In this document: in pieces, positions 53,311 through 62,408 of the stretch
How the letters are laid out: every line of letters starts with the position of its first letter
Numbering within the stretch: the first letter of the stretch is position 1
From: UMGS172 sp045546915
Lineage (GTDB): Bacteria > Bacillota > Clostridia > Oscillospirales > Acutalibacteraceae
DNA: 64,000 nucleotides
Reading direction: 5' to 3'
NCBI GenBank assembly: GCA_045546915.1
Contig: JAZQDU010000021.1
Coordinates: 5,958-69,957, forward strand
The notes under the pieces: model-generated
Database searches by the model: none
Told to the model about the DNA's origin: nothing
What the model saw: only the letters and a program-made list of their open reading frames with translations
Position numbers and translations under genes: made by a program

Positions 53311-54636
53311 TTATCCAAATTGAACTGCTAAAACCGATAAAACAGTAATTACAATAAATATTATCGCGCCTATAGAAGACGTGAAATATTTAATTTTTTC
53401 CTTAGAGTTTTCGGCAGTTTCGCCCGACAATCTAAAAGCATCTTTGTCCGACACCGACAACATTATAAAACCGCAAAGTCCAACAAGTAACAAAACCGCT
53501 AAATAAAGCAGGGTTACAAGTTGCGAGTTAAAGGGATTAAGATTTCGTGTTGCAAAATCCATAATAACAGCCATACAGTTATTGATACCGTGCAGTACCA
53601 AAGCGGGAATTATAGAGTCGCAGTAAACGGTAGCAAACCCTAAAGCCAAACCCACACCGAAAGCAAAGGGTATTTGTTGAAGGTTTCCGTGCAAAAGCGC
53701 AAAGAGTGTAGCCGAAACAAGAATTGATGCGCCGTCGCTCATATGCCGACGCAGATTGCCTAAGATTACGCCTCTGAAGGCAAATTCTTCGAGTAATGCC
53801 GGTAAAATACCAACACAAACGAAAGACACACCAAAGGACAGCCAACCCGTGCCAAACTCGGTCATGGATGTTTGTGAACCTTGGCCGGTAGTTTGTTCTA
53901 AAAACGACGATATAAACGAACTTGCGTAATTGCTTAACGAACAAATACCGAGCCCCAGCATAACGACGGCTAAAAATTTGGTGCTTGACGTCCTTTTAAA
54001 CGAAATTGTTTCGCTCCATCGGTGCCCGGTTACGGTAGAGGTTATCAAAAATGGGAACGTAAAGCACAACGCCGAAACAAGCGCCGAAAAAATATAGGTA
54101 AAGTCCGGATTGGTGAGCAAACCAACGGCTGCATCACGCCCTAATAATACCAAAAGAACATTCGATACAATCGAGGATAAAATAAAAGAAATCACGCTGA
54201 CAAGACAAAGCGGTATGCAAACGGCGTTGCCAAGTTTTTTGATTTTTGCTTTTTCTTGCTGTTTTTTTATTTCTTCGGGCGAGGGAGCATAATAGAACCC
54301 CGGGCTTGGATACCCATACGGCGGGTAAGGGTATCCCCCGTAAAACTGACCGTCTTGCGGTGGGGTGCCGTTGCCTTGACCGTAAAAAGGCGGTTGATTA
54401 TACGTTGGTTGACTGTATGGCGGTTGACCATACGGCGGTTGACCATACGGTGGTTGATTGTATGGTGGATAACCGTAACCGTAAGGCGGATGAGGTTGTT
54501 GATTGTACCTCTCGTTTTGCCAAGGTTGTTGGTTTTCGGTTGCGGTATAAGTTTGTGCCGGCTCTTGCGGGTTAGTGTATGAATTTTGGTCGCAAGAGTT
54601 TTCATTATTTAAAGGATTATTGTTATCCTCTTTCAA
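53311..54636 (-). CDS. CPBP-family intramembrane metalloprotease with Pro/Tyr/Gln repeat tail
   Basis: A 441-aa protein. The N-terminal ~110 residues are disordered and include tandem PPYGQ-like repeats (about 57-84). About eight membrane helices follow, with the CPBP/Rce1 motifs LLEEFAFRG (EExxxR, near 282), a second-motif His in FALLHGNLQQ and the HGINNC motif near 348. These enzymes cleave prenylated or other membrane substrates, and some relate to bacteriocin self-immunity. The start is uncertain: TTG at 54636 (AAAGGTG upstream) is preferred to GTG at 54645. Confidence 0.85.
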   Translation of the reverse strand: MKEDNNNPLNNENSCDQNSYTNPQEPAQTYTATENQQPWQNERYNQQPHPPYGYGYPPYNQPPYGQPPYGQPPYSQPTYNQPPFYGQGNGTPPQDGQFYGGYPYPPYGYPSPGFYYAPSPEEIKKQQEKAKIKKLGNAVCIPLCLVSVISFILSSIVSNVLLVLLGRDAAVGLLTNPDFTYIFSALVSALCFTFPFLITSTVTGHRWSETISFKRTSSTKFLAVVMLGLGICSLSNYASSFISSFLEQTTGQGSQTSMTEFGTGWLSFGVSFVCVGILPALLEEFAFRGVILGNLRRHMSDGASILVSATLFALLHGNLQQIPFAFGVGLALGFATVYCDSIIPALVLHGINNCMAVIMDFATRNLNPFNSQLVTLLYLAVLLLVGLCGFIMLSVSDKDAFRLSGETAENSKEKIKYFTSSIGAIIFIVITVLSVLAVQFG

Positions 54637-54815
54637 AAAAATCACACCTTTTCATAAAAATTATCGAAATTTAGTCTATCATTACATTTCAAAAGTTAAC
54701 GTTTTTGGTGCAGGTTGTTGAAAATACAAGCCATAAACACCTAAAAAGTTGATAATTATATACAAATTGCACAAAAAATAACTAAAAATTTTACATAACA
54801 ACTATTGAAATTCAG

Positions 54816-54863
54816 TTTAAATTGTATTATTATATTCGTATAATACAATAATAAAGTATTGTG
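54816..54863 (+). promoter_or_regulatory. glgP promoter with overlapping palindromes
   Basis: TATAAT (54839-54844) has TTTAAA 17 bp upstream as a possible -35. TTGTATTAT (54822-54830) and ATAATACAA (54840-54848) form a perfect 9-bp inverted repeat spanning the promoter, and ACAATA/TATTGT (54845-54862) forms a second that shares a half-site. The rest of the 273-bp region (54646-54918) is very AT-rich with no other structure noted. Confidence 0.5.
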
Positions 54864-54918
54864 TTGGAATAATCAATGAAAAAAACGTAAATTTTTTAAA
54901 TATTTCGGAGGGAACAAA

Positions 54919-57315
54919 ATGTACACTATAAAAGAGGTTTATAACCTTATCGGTGATAAACTTAAACACAACTTTGGTGTTAGCCCCGAGCAGGCTTCTG
55001 ATGAATTGTTTTATAAAGCATCGGTTCTGGCTGTACTCGATATTATGTCCAAACGCCGTGCTGCATTCCGTGAGGAAACAAGCAAGCAAGAAGGCAAGAT
55101 GGTCTATTATCTTTCGATGGAATTTCTTATGGGCCGTTCGCTTAAAAACAATCTTTTTAATTTAGGTGTTAGTGAAATTTTTGAAAAAGCACTTAAAAAG
55201 TATGATGTAAAACTTGATAATCTGTATGAACTTGAGCCCGATGCAGGTCTTGGCAACGGTGGTCTTGGCCGACTTGCCGCCTGCTTCTTAGACGGTCTTA
55301 CAACAAGCGGTTACCCTGCAATGGGTTACTGTATAAAATACGAGTTCGGTATCTTCCGCCAAAAGTTTGTTGACGGCTGGCAGACCGAAATGCCTGATTT
55401 TTGGCTTCCCGGCGGCAGTGTGTGGCTGCAAAAGAGAGAGACATCGGCCGTTAACGTCGGTTTTGGCGGCGAAATAGTGGAGAACTGGGATGGCACGCAT
55501 CACCACGTTGAGGTTGCTAACTGCGATTATGTAAGAGCAGTGCCGTATGACTTGATGGTTGCAGGTGCCGACGGCAAGAGTGTTAACGTTCTCCGCCTTT
55601 GGAGTTCTGAAACACCTACTATCGATATGGCGGCATTTAACCATGGCGACTACGTGAGAGCATTAGAGCGTCAGGCTATGGCAGAGGTTATAAGCAAGGT
55701 GCTTTATCCTGAAGATAATCATCCTGAAGGAAAATCGTTAAGACTTCGTCAACAGTATTTCCTCGTTTCGGCATCTATTCAGGATATTTTGCAAAGGCAT
55801 CTTCGTAAATACGGCACTTTGGAAAACTTGCCCGAAAAAGCAGCCATTCATATTAATGATACTCACCCTGCGTTGGTTATTCCCGAACTTATGCGTTATT
55901 TGCTTGATGAGTGCGGATACAGTTGGGATAAAGCGTGGGATATCGTAAGCCGTACAACGGCATATACTAATCATACCATCATGCGTGAGGCTTTGGAATG
56001 CTGGCAAATTGACCTTTTCCGCGGTCTTTTACCCCGTATTTTCCAAATCGTTACCGAAATTGATAACCGTTTCAGAACAAGCATGTGGGAAAAGACGCAT
56101 GATTCTGATTATGTATCGAGAACGGCTATCATCGAGGGCGGAGTTGTTAAAATGGCAAACCTTTGCGTTGCAGTTTGCCATAGTGTAAACGGTGTTTCGC
56201 GCTTACACAGCGAAATTCTTAAAGACACATTATTTAACGATTACTATCGTGTAACACCTGAAAAGTTCACCAATGTTACCAATGGTATTGCGTTCCGTCG
56301 CTGGCTTTGTCAGGCTAACCCTGAACTTACAAAACTCATAACCGAGTGCATAGGCGACGAGTTTATACTTCAAAATGCTAAACTTAAAGATTTTGAAAAA
56401 TTTGCCGACGACAAGGCAGTTCTTGACCGACTTGCTGCCGTAAAACGTGCAAACAAAGAAAGATTTGGCAAATTTGTTAAAAACGAGTACGGCATTTTGC
56501 TTAATCCCGATTCGATTTTTGATATGCAGGTTAAACGTTTGCACGAGTATAAGCGTCAGCATCTTAACGCATTGCACATCATCTCGGATTACTTGTTTAT
56601 TAAGGATAATCCTAATGCTGAGTTTACACCCAAGACGTATATTTTCGGTGCTAAGGCAGCCCCCGGTTATTACCTTGCAAAGCAGATAATTCAGATGATT
56701 CATGCTTTGGCAAATGTTATTGAAAACGACCCTGCCGTTAAAGATAAGATTAAGATTTTGTTTGTAGAAGATTATCGTGTCACCATGGCTGAACTTATGA
56801 TACCTTCTGCCGACATTTCAGAGCAGATTTCGTTGGCTTCAACCGAGGCAAGTGGTACCGGTAATATGAAACTTATGCTTAACGGTGCGGTCACCTTGGG
56901 TACCGAGGACGGCGCCAACGTTGAAATACACGAGGCAGTTGGAGATGACAATATTTTAATCTTCGGCATGAAAACACCTGAGGTGCTTGCTCTTCAGAAG
57001 CAGTATAATCCGCATGAGTATTACAACAATAATCCCAAACTTCGCAGGGCGGTAGATTTTATTGCCGCAGGTATTGGCGGGAAGCACTTCCCCGACCTTG
57101 TAAGAGCGCTTAAAGAAAGCGATTACTATATGGCTTTTGCCGATTTTGAGGACTACTGCGCTGCTCAAAGCAGAGCATCTGAACTTTACGGTCAAACCGA
57201 GGTTTGGAATAAGATGTCGTTACACAACATCGCTAATGCAGGTATCTTCTCGGCCGACCGTTCTATTGACGATTACGCTAAAAATATCTGGAACGCAGAA
57301 CCTCTTAAATTTTAA
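54919..57315 (+). CDS. glgP: Glycogen/starch phosphorylase
   Basis: Releases glucose-1-phosphate from alpha-1,4-glucans in the cytoplasm. It has 798 aa. Visible are the N-terminal YYLSMEFLMGRSLKNNL, the catalytic GLGNGGLGRLAACFLDGL, and the PLP-lysine block ASGTGNMKLMLNGAVTLGT, with DMQVKRLHEYKRQHLN in the C-terminal domain. The N-terminal allosteric extension of animal enzymes is absent. GGAGGG precedes the ATG. No other glycogen genes are adjacent. Confidence 0.97.
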   Translation: MYTIKEVYNLIGDKLKHNFGVSPEQASDELFYKASVLAVLDIMSKRRAAFREETSKQEGKMVYYLSMEFLMGRSLKNNLFNLGVSEIFEKALKKYDVKLDNLYELEPDAGLGNGGLGRLAACFLDGLTTSGYPAMGYCIKYEFGIFRQKFVDGWQTEMPDFWLPGGSVWLQKRETSAVNVGFGGEIVENWDGTHHHVEVANCDYVRAVPYDLMVAGADGKSVNVLRLWSSETPTIDMAAFNHGDYVRALERQAMAEVISKVLYPEDNHPEGKSLRLRQQYFLVSASIQDILQRHLRKYGTLENLPEKAAIHINDTHPALVIPELMRYLLDECGYSWDKAWDIVSRTTAYTNHTIMREALECWQIDLFRGLLPRIFQIVTEIDNRFRTSMWEKTHDSDYVSRTAIIEGGVVKMANLCVAVCHSVNGVSRLHSEILKDTLFNDYYRVTPEKFTNVTNGIAFRRWLCQANPELTKLITECIGDEFILQNAKLKDFEKFADDKAVLDRLAAVKRANKERFGKFVKNEYGILLNPDSIFDMQVKRLHEYKRQHLNALHIISDYLFIKDNPNAEFTPKTYIFGAKAAPGYYLAKQIIQMIHALANVIENDPAVKDKIKILFVEDYRVTMAELMIPSADISEQISLASTEASGTGNMKLMLNGAVTLGTEDGANVEIHEAVGDDNILIFGMKTPEVLALQKQYNPHEYYNNNPKLRRAVDFIAAGIGGKHFPDLVRALKESDYYMAFADFEDYCAAQSRASELYGQTEVWNKMSLHNIANAGIFSADRSIDDYAKNIWNAEPLKF

Positions 57316-57320
57316 CCAAA

Positions 57321-57353
57321 AAACTTCACCGAATCTGTTTCGGTGAAGTTTTT
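57321..57353 (+). terminator. Terminator of glgP
   Basis: AAACTTCACCGAA pairs with TTCGGTGAAGTTT around TCTG, followed by T-rich sequence. Confidence 0.9.
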
Positions 57354-57398
57354 GTATATGCACCCGTTTATTTGTCCACAATAAATCGGGTGATTTTA

Positions 57399-58025
57399 TT
57401 GAAAAAAATAGTTTGGTTTTCATTGTCTTTGGCATTATCCGTAGTTGTTTTTGTTACTATTGTGTTGGCGGTTGCTCTTTTTTCGGGCATTAGGTTGCCT
57501 GTCGAAAACCGCCAAAACAACATAAGCGAATCAAATGAGGACAAAGGCATTATGCAGGTTATGGTGATTTACTGTGACGACCCGACCGAGAGGTATTTTG
57601 CCTGCGCTTTGTCGCTTGATTTACACCAAAACGATGTACAGACCGCGACGGTTGACTGTAAAGGGACTGAAGGCAATAAAAGTTTGAGCGATATATATAA
57701 AACCGATGGGTTTTACCCGTTTTTAAGTGCCTGTACTCAAAAAGTATCGACCGAGCAATTGCCGTTTGTAAAATTAAATTCTAACACTTTTGTAATAATA
57801 GGTGACAGATTAAAAAAAATAGTGTATAATACAAAAAACAATCAGCAGGTGCTGTTGACTTCGCGTCAGGCAGAGCAACAGTTAAACGCTGAAAATTTTT
57901 CGTCGTTTTGCGCTCAATACGCAGAATCGGCATTGAAAAAAGATATAATTAACGAATTTTTGTTTATCGCATCGGTTACCGAAAATAATCTTTCATATCC
58001 GAGGCTGTACGAAAATCTTAATTGA
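57399..58025 (+). CDS. Membrane-anchored protein of unknown function
   Basis: A 208-aa protein. I chose the TTG at 57399 (GGGTG 6 nt upstream), which gives MKKIVWF and one N-terminal membrane helix (about 3-27) with a short Asn-rich stalk. The outside domain begins IMQVMVIYCDDPTERYFACA and has an alpha/beta rhythm, ending with helices after LLTSRQAEQQLNAENF. The layout faintly recalls an abbreviated LytR-CpsA-Psr domain, but the catalytic Asp/Arg set is not evident. It sits 11 bp before a transglutaminase-like lipoprotein, so both probably act at the cell surface. Confidence 0.6.
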   Translation: MKKIVWFSLSLALSVVVFVTIVLAVALFSGIRLPVENRQNNISESNEDKGIMQVMVIYCDDPTERYFACALSLDLHQNDVQTATVDCKGTEGNKSLSDIYKTDGFYPFLSACTQKVSTEQLPFVKLNSNTFVIIGDRLKKIVYNTKNNQQVLLTSRQAEQQLNAENFSSFCAQYAESALKKDIINEFLFIASVTENNLSYPRLYENLN

Positions 58026-58036
58026 GAGGTTTGATT

Positions 58037-59269
58037 ATGAAAAAAATACTCGCTGTTTTGCTCGTGGTTGTGTTTATGTTTAGCGGTTGCAGTTTTTTAG
58101 GCGGACGTTTTTCGGGTGACACGGATGTAAAATCCTTAACCGAGCGTGACGCAGTTGTAACGGCGGCGATGTACCCCGAAAACAATAAATTTTCGCCCAT
58201 AGGCTTTTTTGAACGCACACAGTATGTGAATCTTACCGATGACCAAAAGAATATATACATAATCCTTGACAATGCGGCATATGAAATGCAAACAGGATAT
58301 ATAAATGTAGGCTCTTGCTCTCAAAGGGATTTGGCGGTTGCTTATTATGCTATGCGCAATGACCGTCCCGAATATTTTTGGCTTCCTACCGTTTATGCGC
58401 TCAAAACCGTCGGGGATTTAAGATACGTACGCTTTGCCGAAACCGAAGACGACTGGCTTTGCTCTAAGGAGGAAAGGCAAGAAGCCGAGACCGAAATAAG
58501 AACACTTCTCGGCGAATATATGTCTACTCTCACAGGTCAGGAGACAGAGTATGAGCGTGAACTTTTGGCACACGATTGGTTGTGTCAAAAGGTGCAGTAT
58601 AATGCTGAGGCACTGTCGAATAGCAAGAAACATCCGTTGGCTTGGACGGTGTACGGTGCGTTTATAGACGGTAGTGCAGTTTGCGAGGGCTATTCAAAGG
58701 CAATGCAGGCACTTATGTTTATGCAGGGTATAAACTGTGGCGTAGTTACGGGTGTTACAACCTCGGCACACATGTGGAATTATGTGAAAATCGGCACGGG
58801 TTGGTATCATCTTGACGTTACGGCTAACGACACCAAAGATAAGGGATACCATGCGTTCTTTAATGTGACTACCGAATACATCACCGAGAGTTATACCATT
58901 GACCCTGAGGTGTTCGATATTTCCGACAGCGAACTTAATGCGGGGCAGTTTAATTTTTATATGCCTTCGTGCCACAAGACCGATTTTAATTATTTCATTC
59001 AAAACGGCACATATATAACCAACGAGGAACAGTTGGAGTCGACCATTGTGAGTGAAATTTGCCGTGCTGTAAACGATGGTAAAAAATCGGTGGAGTTTTG
59101 CTTTGCACCCGAAGCAGGCTTTGTTTATGGCAGAAGCGATATTGAGGATTTTGTGAATATTGAAAAATGTGTTAAAAATGCTAATGCCGAATTAGCTAAG
59201 AAAAACCGTATAAAGTCTTATAATTACGGCGGAATCAGCGGTGCCATGAGTTTTATGATTTCGTGGTAA
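58037..59269 (+). CDS. Transglutaminase-like domain lipoprotein
   Basis: A 410-aa protein. The ATG at 58037 (GAGAGGT upstream) gives a short lipoprotein signal ending FMFSGC. The transglutaminase-like core has the nucleophile Cys in SAVCEGYSKAMQALM, the His in TSAHMWNYVKI and the Asp in WYHLDVTANDT, the full Cys-His-Asp triad. Such proteins may be cysteine peptidases or peptide cross-linkers on the Clostridial surface. An alpha/beta C-terminal module follows from about residue 320. Confidence 0.87.
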   Translation: MKKILAVLLVVVFMFSGCSFLGGRFSGDTDVKSLTERDAVVTAAMYPENNKFSPIGFFERTQYVNLTDDQKNIYIILDNAAYEMQTGYINVGSCSQRDLAVAYYAMRNDRPEYFWLPTVYALKTVGDLRYVRFAETEDDWLCSKEERQEAETEIRTLLGEYMSTLTGQETEYERELLAHDWLCQKVQYNAEALSNSKKHPLAWTVYGAFIDGSAVCEGYSKAMQALMFMQGINCGVVTGVTTSAHMWNYVKIGTGWYHLDVTANDTKDKGYHAFFNVTTEYITESYTIDPEVFDISDSELNAGQFNFYMPSCHKTDFNYFIQNGTYITNEEQLESTIVSEICRAVNDGKKSVEFCFAPEAGFVYGRSDIEDFVNIEKCVKNANAELAKKNRIKSYNYGGISGAMSFMISW

Positions 59270-59350
59270 TTTAAAAATAACAGGCAGTTAACATATTGTT
59301 AATAAATTTGTGTTATCATTGGTAAATAAAACCAGAAAGGGTAACAGTAA

Positions 59351-62320
59351 ATGCTAAAACTTGTAAATATAACAAAACATTATAAAACGGGCGACACTAA
59401 GGTAGAAGCATTAAAAGGTGTAAGTATTGAGTTCAGAAAAAATGAGTTTGTTTCGGTACTCGGTCAGTCGGGTTGCGGAAAAACCACGTTGCTCAATATT
59501 ATAGGCGGGCTTGACCGTTATACAAGCGGTGACCTTGTGATTGGCGGCCGTTCAACCAAGGAATACAGCGACCACGATTGGGACACCTACCGTAATCATT
59601 CTATCGGTTTTGTTTTTCAGAGTTATAATCTTATCCCGCATCAGACCGTGCTTTCGAACGTTGAACTGGCACTTACACTGTCGGGAGTTTCCAAGCATGA
59701 ACGCAGAAAGCGAGCCGTTGCAGCACTGCAAAAGGTAGGTCTTGGCGACCAACTCAACAAAAAGCCCAATCAGATGTCGGGCGGACAGATGCAACGTGTT
59801 GCAATAGCACGTGCGCTTATAAACGACCCCGAAATTTTGCTTGCTGACGAGCCCACAGGTGCGCTTGATTCAGAGACAAGCGAGCAAATAATGGAGTTGC
59901 TAAAAGAGGTGGCATCCGACCGTCTTGTTATTATGGTTACGCATAACCCGGAACTTGCCGACCGTTATTCTACAAGAATTATAAGGCTGTTAGACGGCCT
60001 TGTTATAGATGATACAAATCCGTATCAGTCAGAAGAACCCGAACAACCTGAAATTGGTAACAAGAAAAGAAAAAAACGCAAGCAAAAAGGAACTTCGATG
60101 TCCTTTTTTACGGCATTGTCGTTAAGTCTTAACAATCTGCTTACCAAAAAAGGCAGAACATTTATGACTTCGTTTGCAGGAAGTATAGGTATCATCGGTA
60201 TTGCTCTCATTTTATCATTATCAAGCGGTTTTCAGGCTTACATTGATCGTATTCAGGAGGAAACGCTTTCTTCTTATCCCATAACCATTACGGCTGAGCA
60301 GGCCGATATGTCGAAACTTCTTTTGCAGATGATGGAAAAAGAAGAGGAAAGAGCAACCCGTCCCGACGGTAAGGTTTATCCTAACACCGATATGTATGAC
60401 ATGATGGACGCTATGCTTAATCCTGAGTCTAAGACCAATAATCTTGAAAAATTTAAAGAGTGGTTAGAACAGCCCGAAAACGAAATAATGAAGTATATTT
60501 CGGCAGTCCAGTTTGGCTATTCTACACCTCTCCAGGTTTATGCACACGACCTTTCAAACGGTGTAATACCTGCTAATGATTACATGTCGCTTTTTGAGGA
60601 TATCATGGGTGACTCGGTCATGAACATGATGGGCGGAATGATGAACAGCAACACCATTAATGTTTTTCAGGAACTTTTGAGGAGCAAAGACGGTGACGAA
60701 ATTAATCCGCTAATTTTTGAGCAGTATGAGTTAGTAGACGAGGGCATGAAATGGCCCGAAAATAAAAACGAAATCGTACTTGTGGTTGACCAAAACAATG
60801 AGATTAGCGAAACCTTCTTGTTCACATTAGGACTCTTAGACCGTTCTACCATTACCGATATAATGGCTGATATGACGGCAGGTGAGGGCGATAATGACTT
60901 AAATTCGGATAAAAATTGGGAATATAGCGACCTTTTAGGCATGAAATACCGACTCATTTTACCTACCGATAAGTTTGTAGGTGTCGATTCGGACGGCGAC
61001 GGCAAAAACGACCGATTTGTTGATATAAGCAAAAATGAAGAAACAATGAAGGTGGTTTTAGGTGCCGCAGAGGAACTTGAAATCGTCGGTATCATCCGTC
61101 CGAAAGAGGGCGTTGTTGCGTCGGCATTGACCGGTGCTGTGGGTTATCTCGGTGAACTTAACGATTGGTATCTTGAGCAAATCGGTGAGGCTGAGATTGT
61201 AAAATATCAGATGGAACACCCCGAATATGATGTCTTAACAGGTCTTCCTTTTAAAACGGCTGATTATGTTGAGCCGACCGAGAGCGAAAAGGCACAAGAG
61301 TTTAAGAATTGGGTTGCAAAGTTATCTAAAGAGGACAAAATAAAGACCTTCAAAGAAATTTTCTGCCTGCCCGGTGAAGCCGAGACGTTGGCTTATGTTA
61401 CCGCTAACCTGCCGGCCGACCGAGAAGGCAAAATAGCCCTTTTAATTGATTTAAATTCAAAATCTCCCGAACCTAATGCGATGTTGACCGCAGAAAATCT
61501 TGCCAAGGTAGACGATGAGGCACTGCAACAGATTGTATCGGGTGCGTTGTCGCAGGTTTTTGCTAATGTGTATGCCCAAGGTCAGTTGCAAAAACTTCAG
61601 ATGATGACCGATGAGCAGATGCTTTTTGGATTGGATTCAATCCTCTTAAGCGAAGAAAAGGTTTTGGCGGCACTTTGTGATAAATATATACCGCAAACGG
61701 TTTCAAATGGCAGTTATTACGGTAATCTTGAACTTATGGGATACGCCGAGAAAGCCAAACCGTCAAGCGTAAATATCTACTGCGCTTCGTTTGAAAATAA
61801 AGATAAGGTTGCTGAACTTATAACCGCTTATAATAACGGTGTAGATGAGCAGGATAAAATCACCTATACCGATTATGTGGCTCTTATGATGTCGTCAATC
61901 AGTACCATCATAAATGTAATTTCGTATGTGCTTATTGCTTTTGTATCTATTTCGCTTGTCGTTTCGTCTATTATGATAGGTATTATAACCTACATTTCGG
62001 TGCTTGAACGTACTAAGGAAATAGGAATTCTGAGGTCGATAGGCGCATCCAAAAAGGATATTTCGCGCGTGTTTAACGCCGAAACAATGATTGTTGGTCT
62101 TGTTTCGGGCACGCTGGGTATACTTGTAACACTCTTGTTGCTCATACCTATTAACATTATAATTGAACTTCTGTCTGATATTAAAAATGTTGCTCATTTG
62201 CCGCTTGCAGGTGGTATTGCACTTGTGGTAATCAGCGTTGTTCTTACCCTTATAGCTGGTCTTATTCCGTCAAGAGTTGCTGCTAAAAAAGACCCTGTAG
62301 AGGCACTTCGCAGCGAATAA
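59351..62320 (+). CDS. ABC transporter: fused MacB-type ATPase and FtsX-like permease
   Basis: A 989-aa fusion. The ATPase (1-230) has GQSGCGKTT, MSGGQMQRVAIARAL and ILLADEPTGALD. After a Lys-rich linker, one membrane helix (about 275) leads into an extracytoplasmic domain of about 580 residues. This contains a Met-rich stretch (DSVMNMMGGMMNS, about 420-432) and a calcium-loop-like DSDGDGKND near 547. Three helices with the FtsX motif ERTKEIGILRSIGASKKDIS close the protein. It is a likely mechanotransmission transporter for antimicrobial-peptide sensing, lipid or cell-wall processes. No two-component system is adjacent. Confidence 0.9.
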   Translation: MLKLVNITKHYKTGDTKVEALKGVSIEFRKNEFVSVLGQSGCGKTTLLNIIGGLDRYTSGDLVIGGRSTKEYSDHDWDTYRNHSIGFVFQSYNLIPHQTVLSNVELALTLSGVSKHERRKRAVAALQKVGLGDQLNKKPNQMSGGQMQRVAIARALINDPEILLADEPTGALDSETSEQIMELLKEVASDRLVIMVTHNPELADRYSTRIIRLLDGLVIDDTNPYQSEEPEQPEIGNKKRKKRKQKGTSMSFFTALSLSLNNLLTKKGRTFMTSFAGSIGIIGIALILSLSSGFQAYIDRIQEETLSSYPITITAEQADMSKLLLQMMEKEEERATRPDGKVYPNTDMYDMMDAMLNPESKTNNLEKFKEWLEQPENEIMKYISAVQFGYSTPLQVYAHDLSNGVIPANDYMSLFEDIMGDSVMNMMGGMMNSNTINVFQELLRSKDGDEINPLIFEQYELVDEGMKWPENKNEIVLVVDQNNEISETFLFTLGLLDRSTITDIMADMTAGEGDNDLNSDKNWEYSDLLGMKYRLILPTDKFVGVDSDGDGKNDRFVDISKNEETMKVVLGAAEELEIVGIIRPKEGVVASALTGAVGYLGELNDWYLEQIGEAEIVKYQMEHPEYDVLTGLPFKTADYVEPTESEKAQEFKNWVAKLSKEDKIKTFKEIFCLPGEAETLAYVTANLPADREGKIALLIDLNSKSPEPNAMLTAENLAKVDDEALQQIVSGALSQVFANVYAQGQLQKLQMMTDEQMLFGLDSILLSEEKVLAALCDKYIPQTVSNGSYYGNLELMGYAEKAKPSSVNIYCASFENKDKVAELITAYNNGVDEQDKITYTDYVALMMSSISTIINVISYVLIAFVSISLVVSSIMIGIITYISVLERTKEIGILRSIGASKKDISRVFNAETMIVGLVSGTLGILVTLLLLIPINIIIELLSDIKNVAHLPLAGGIALVVISVVLTLIAGLIPSRVAAKKDPVEALRSE

Positions 62321-62370
62321 AATTTAAGTAGAAAAATTTAACGGACTTGCAACAGACAAGAATAAAAGAG

Positions 62371-62408
62371 CATAGTATTCCGTATCAAAACAAAGGCGGG
62401 ATACTATG
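62371..62408 (+). promoter_or_regulatory. Hairpin covering the sigK RBS and start codon
   Basis: CATAGTATTCCG (62371-62382) can pair along all 12 positions (one G-U) with CGGGATACTATG (62397-62408). The right arm contains the sigK ATG and most of the GGCGGG RBS. If transcription begins upstream of 62371, the start would be sequestered until the stem is opened. Confidence 0.55.

Noticed and set aside
54246..54582. Plus-strand frames with Val-Asp-His/Arg-Leu repeats
   Set aside because: They are mirror readings of the PPYGQ-encoding tandem DNA of the CPBP gene on the other strand.
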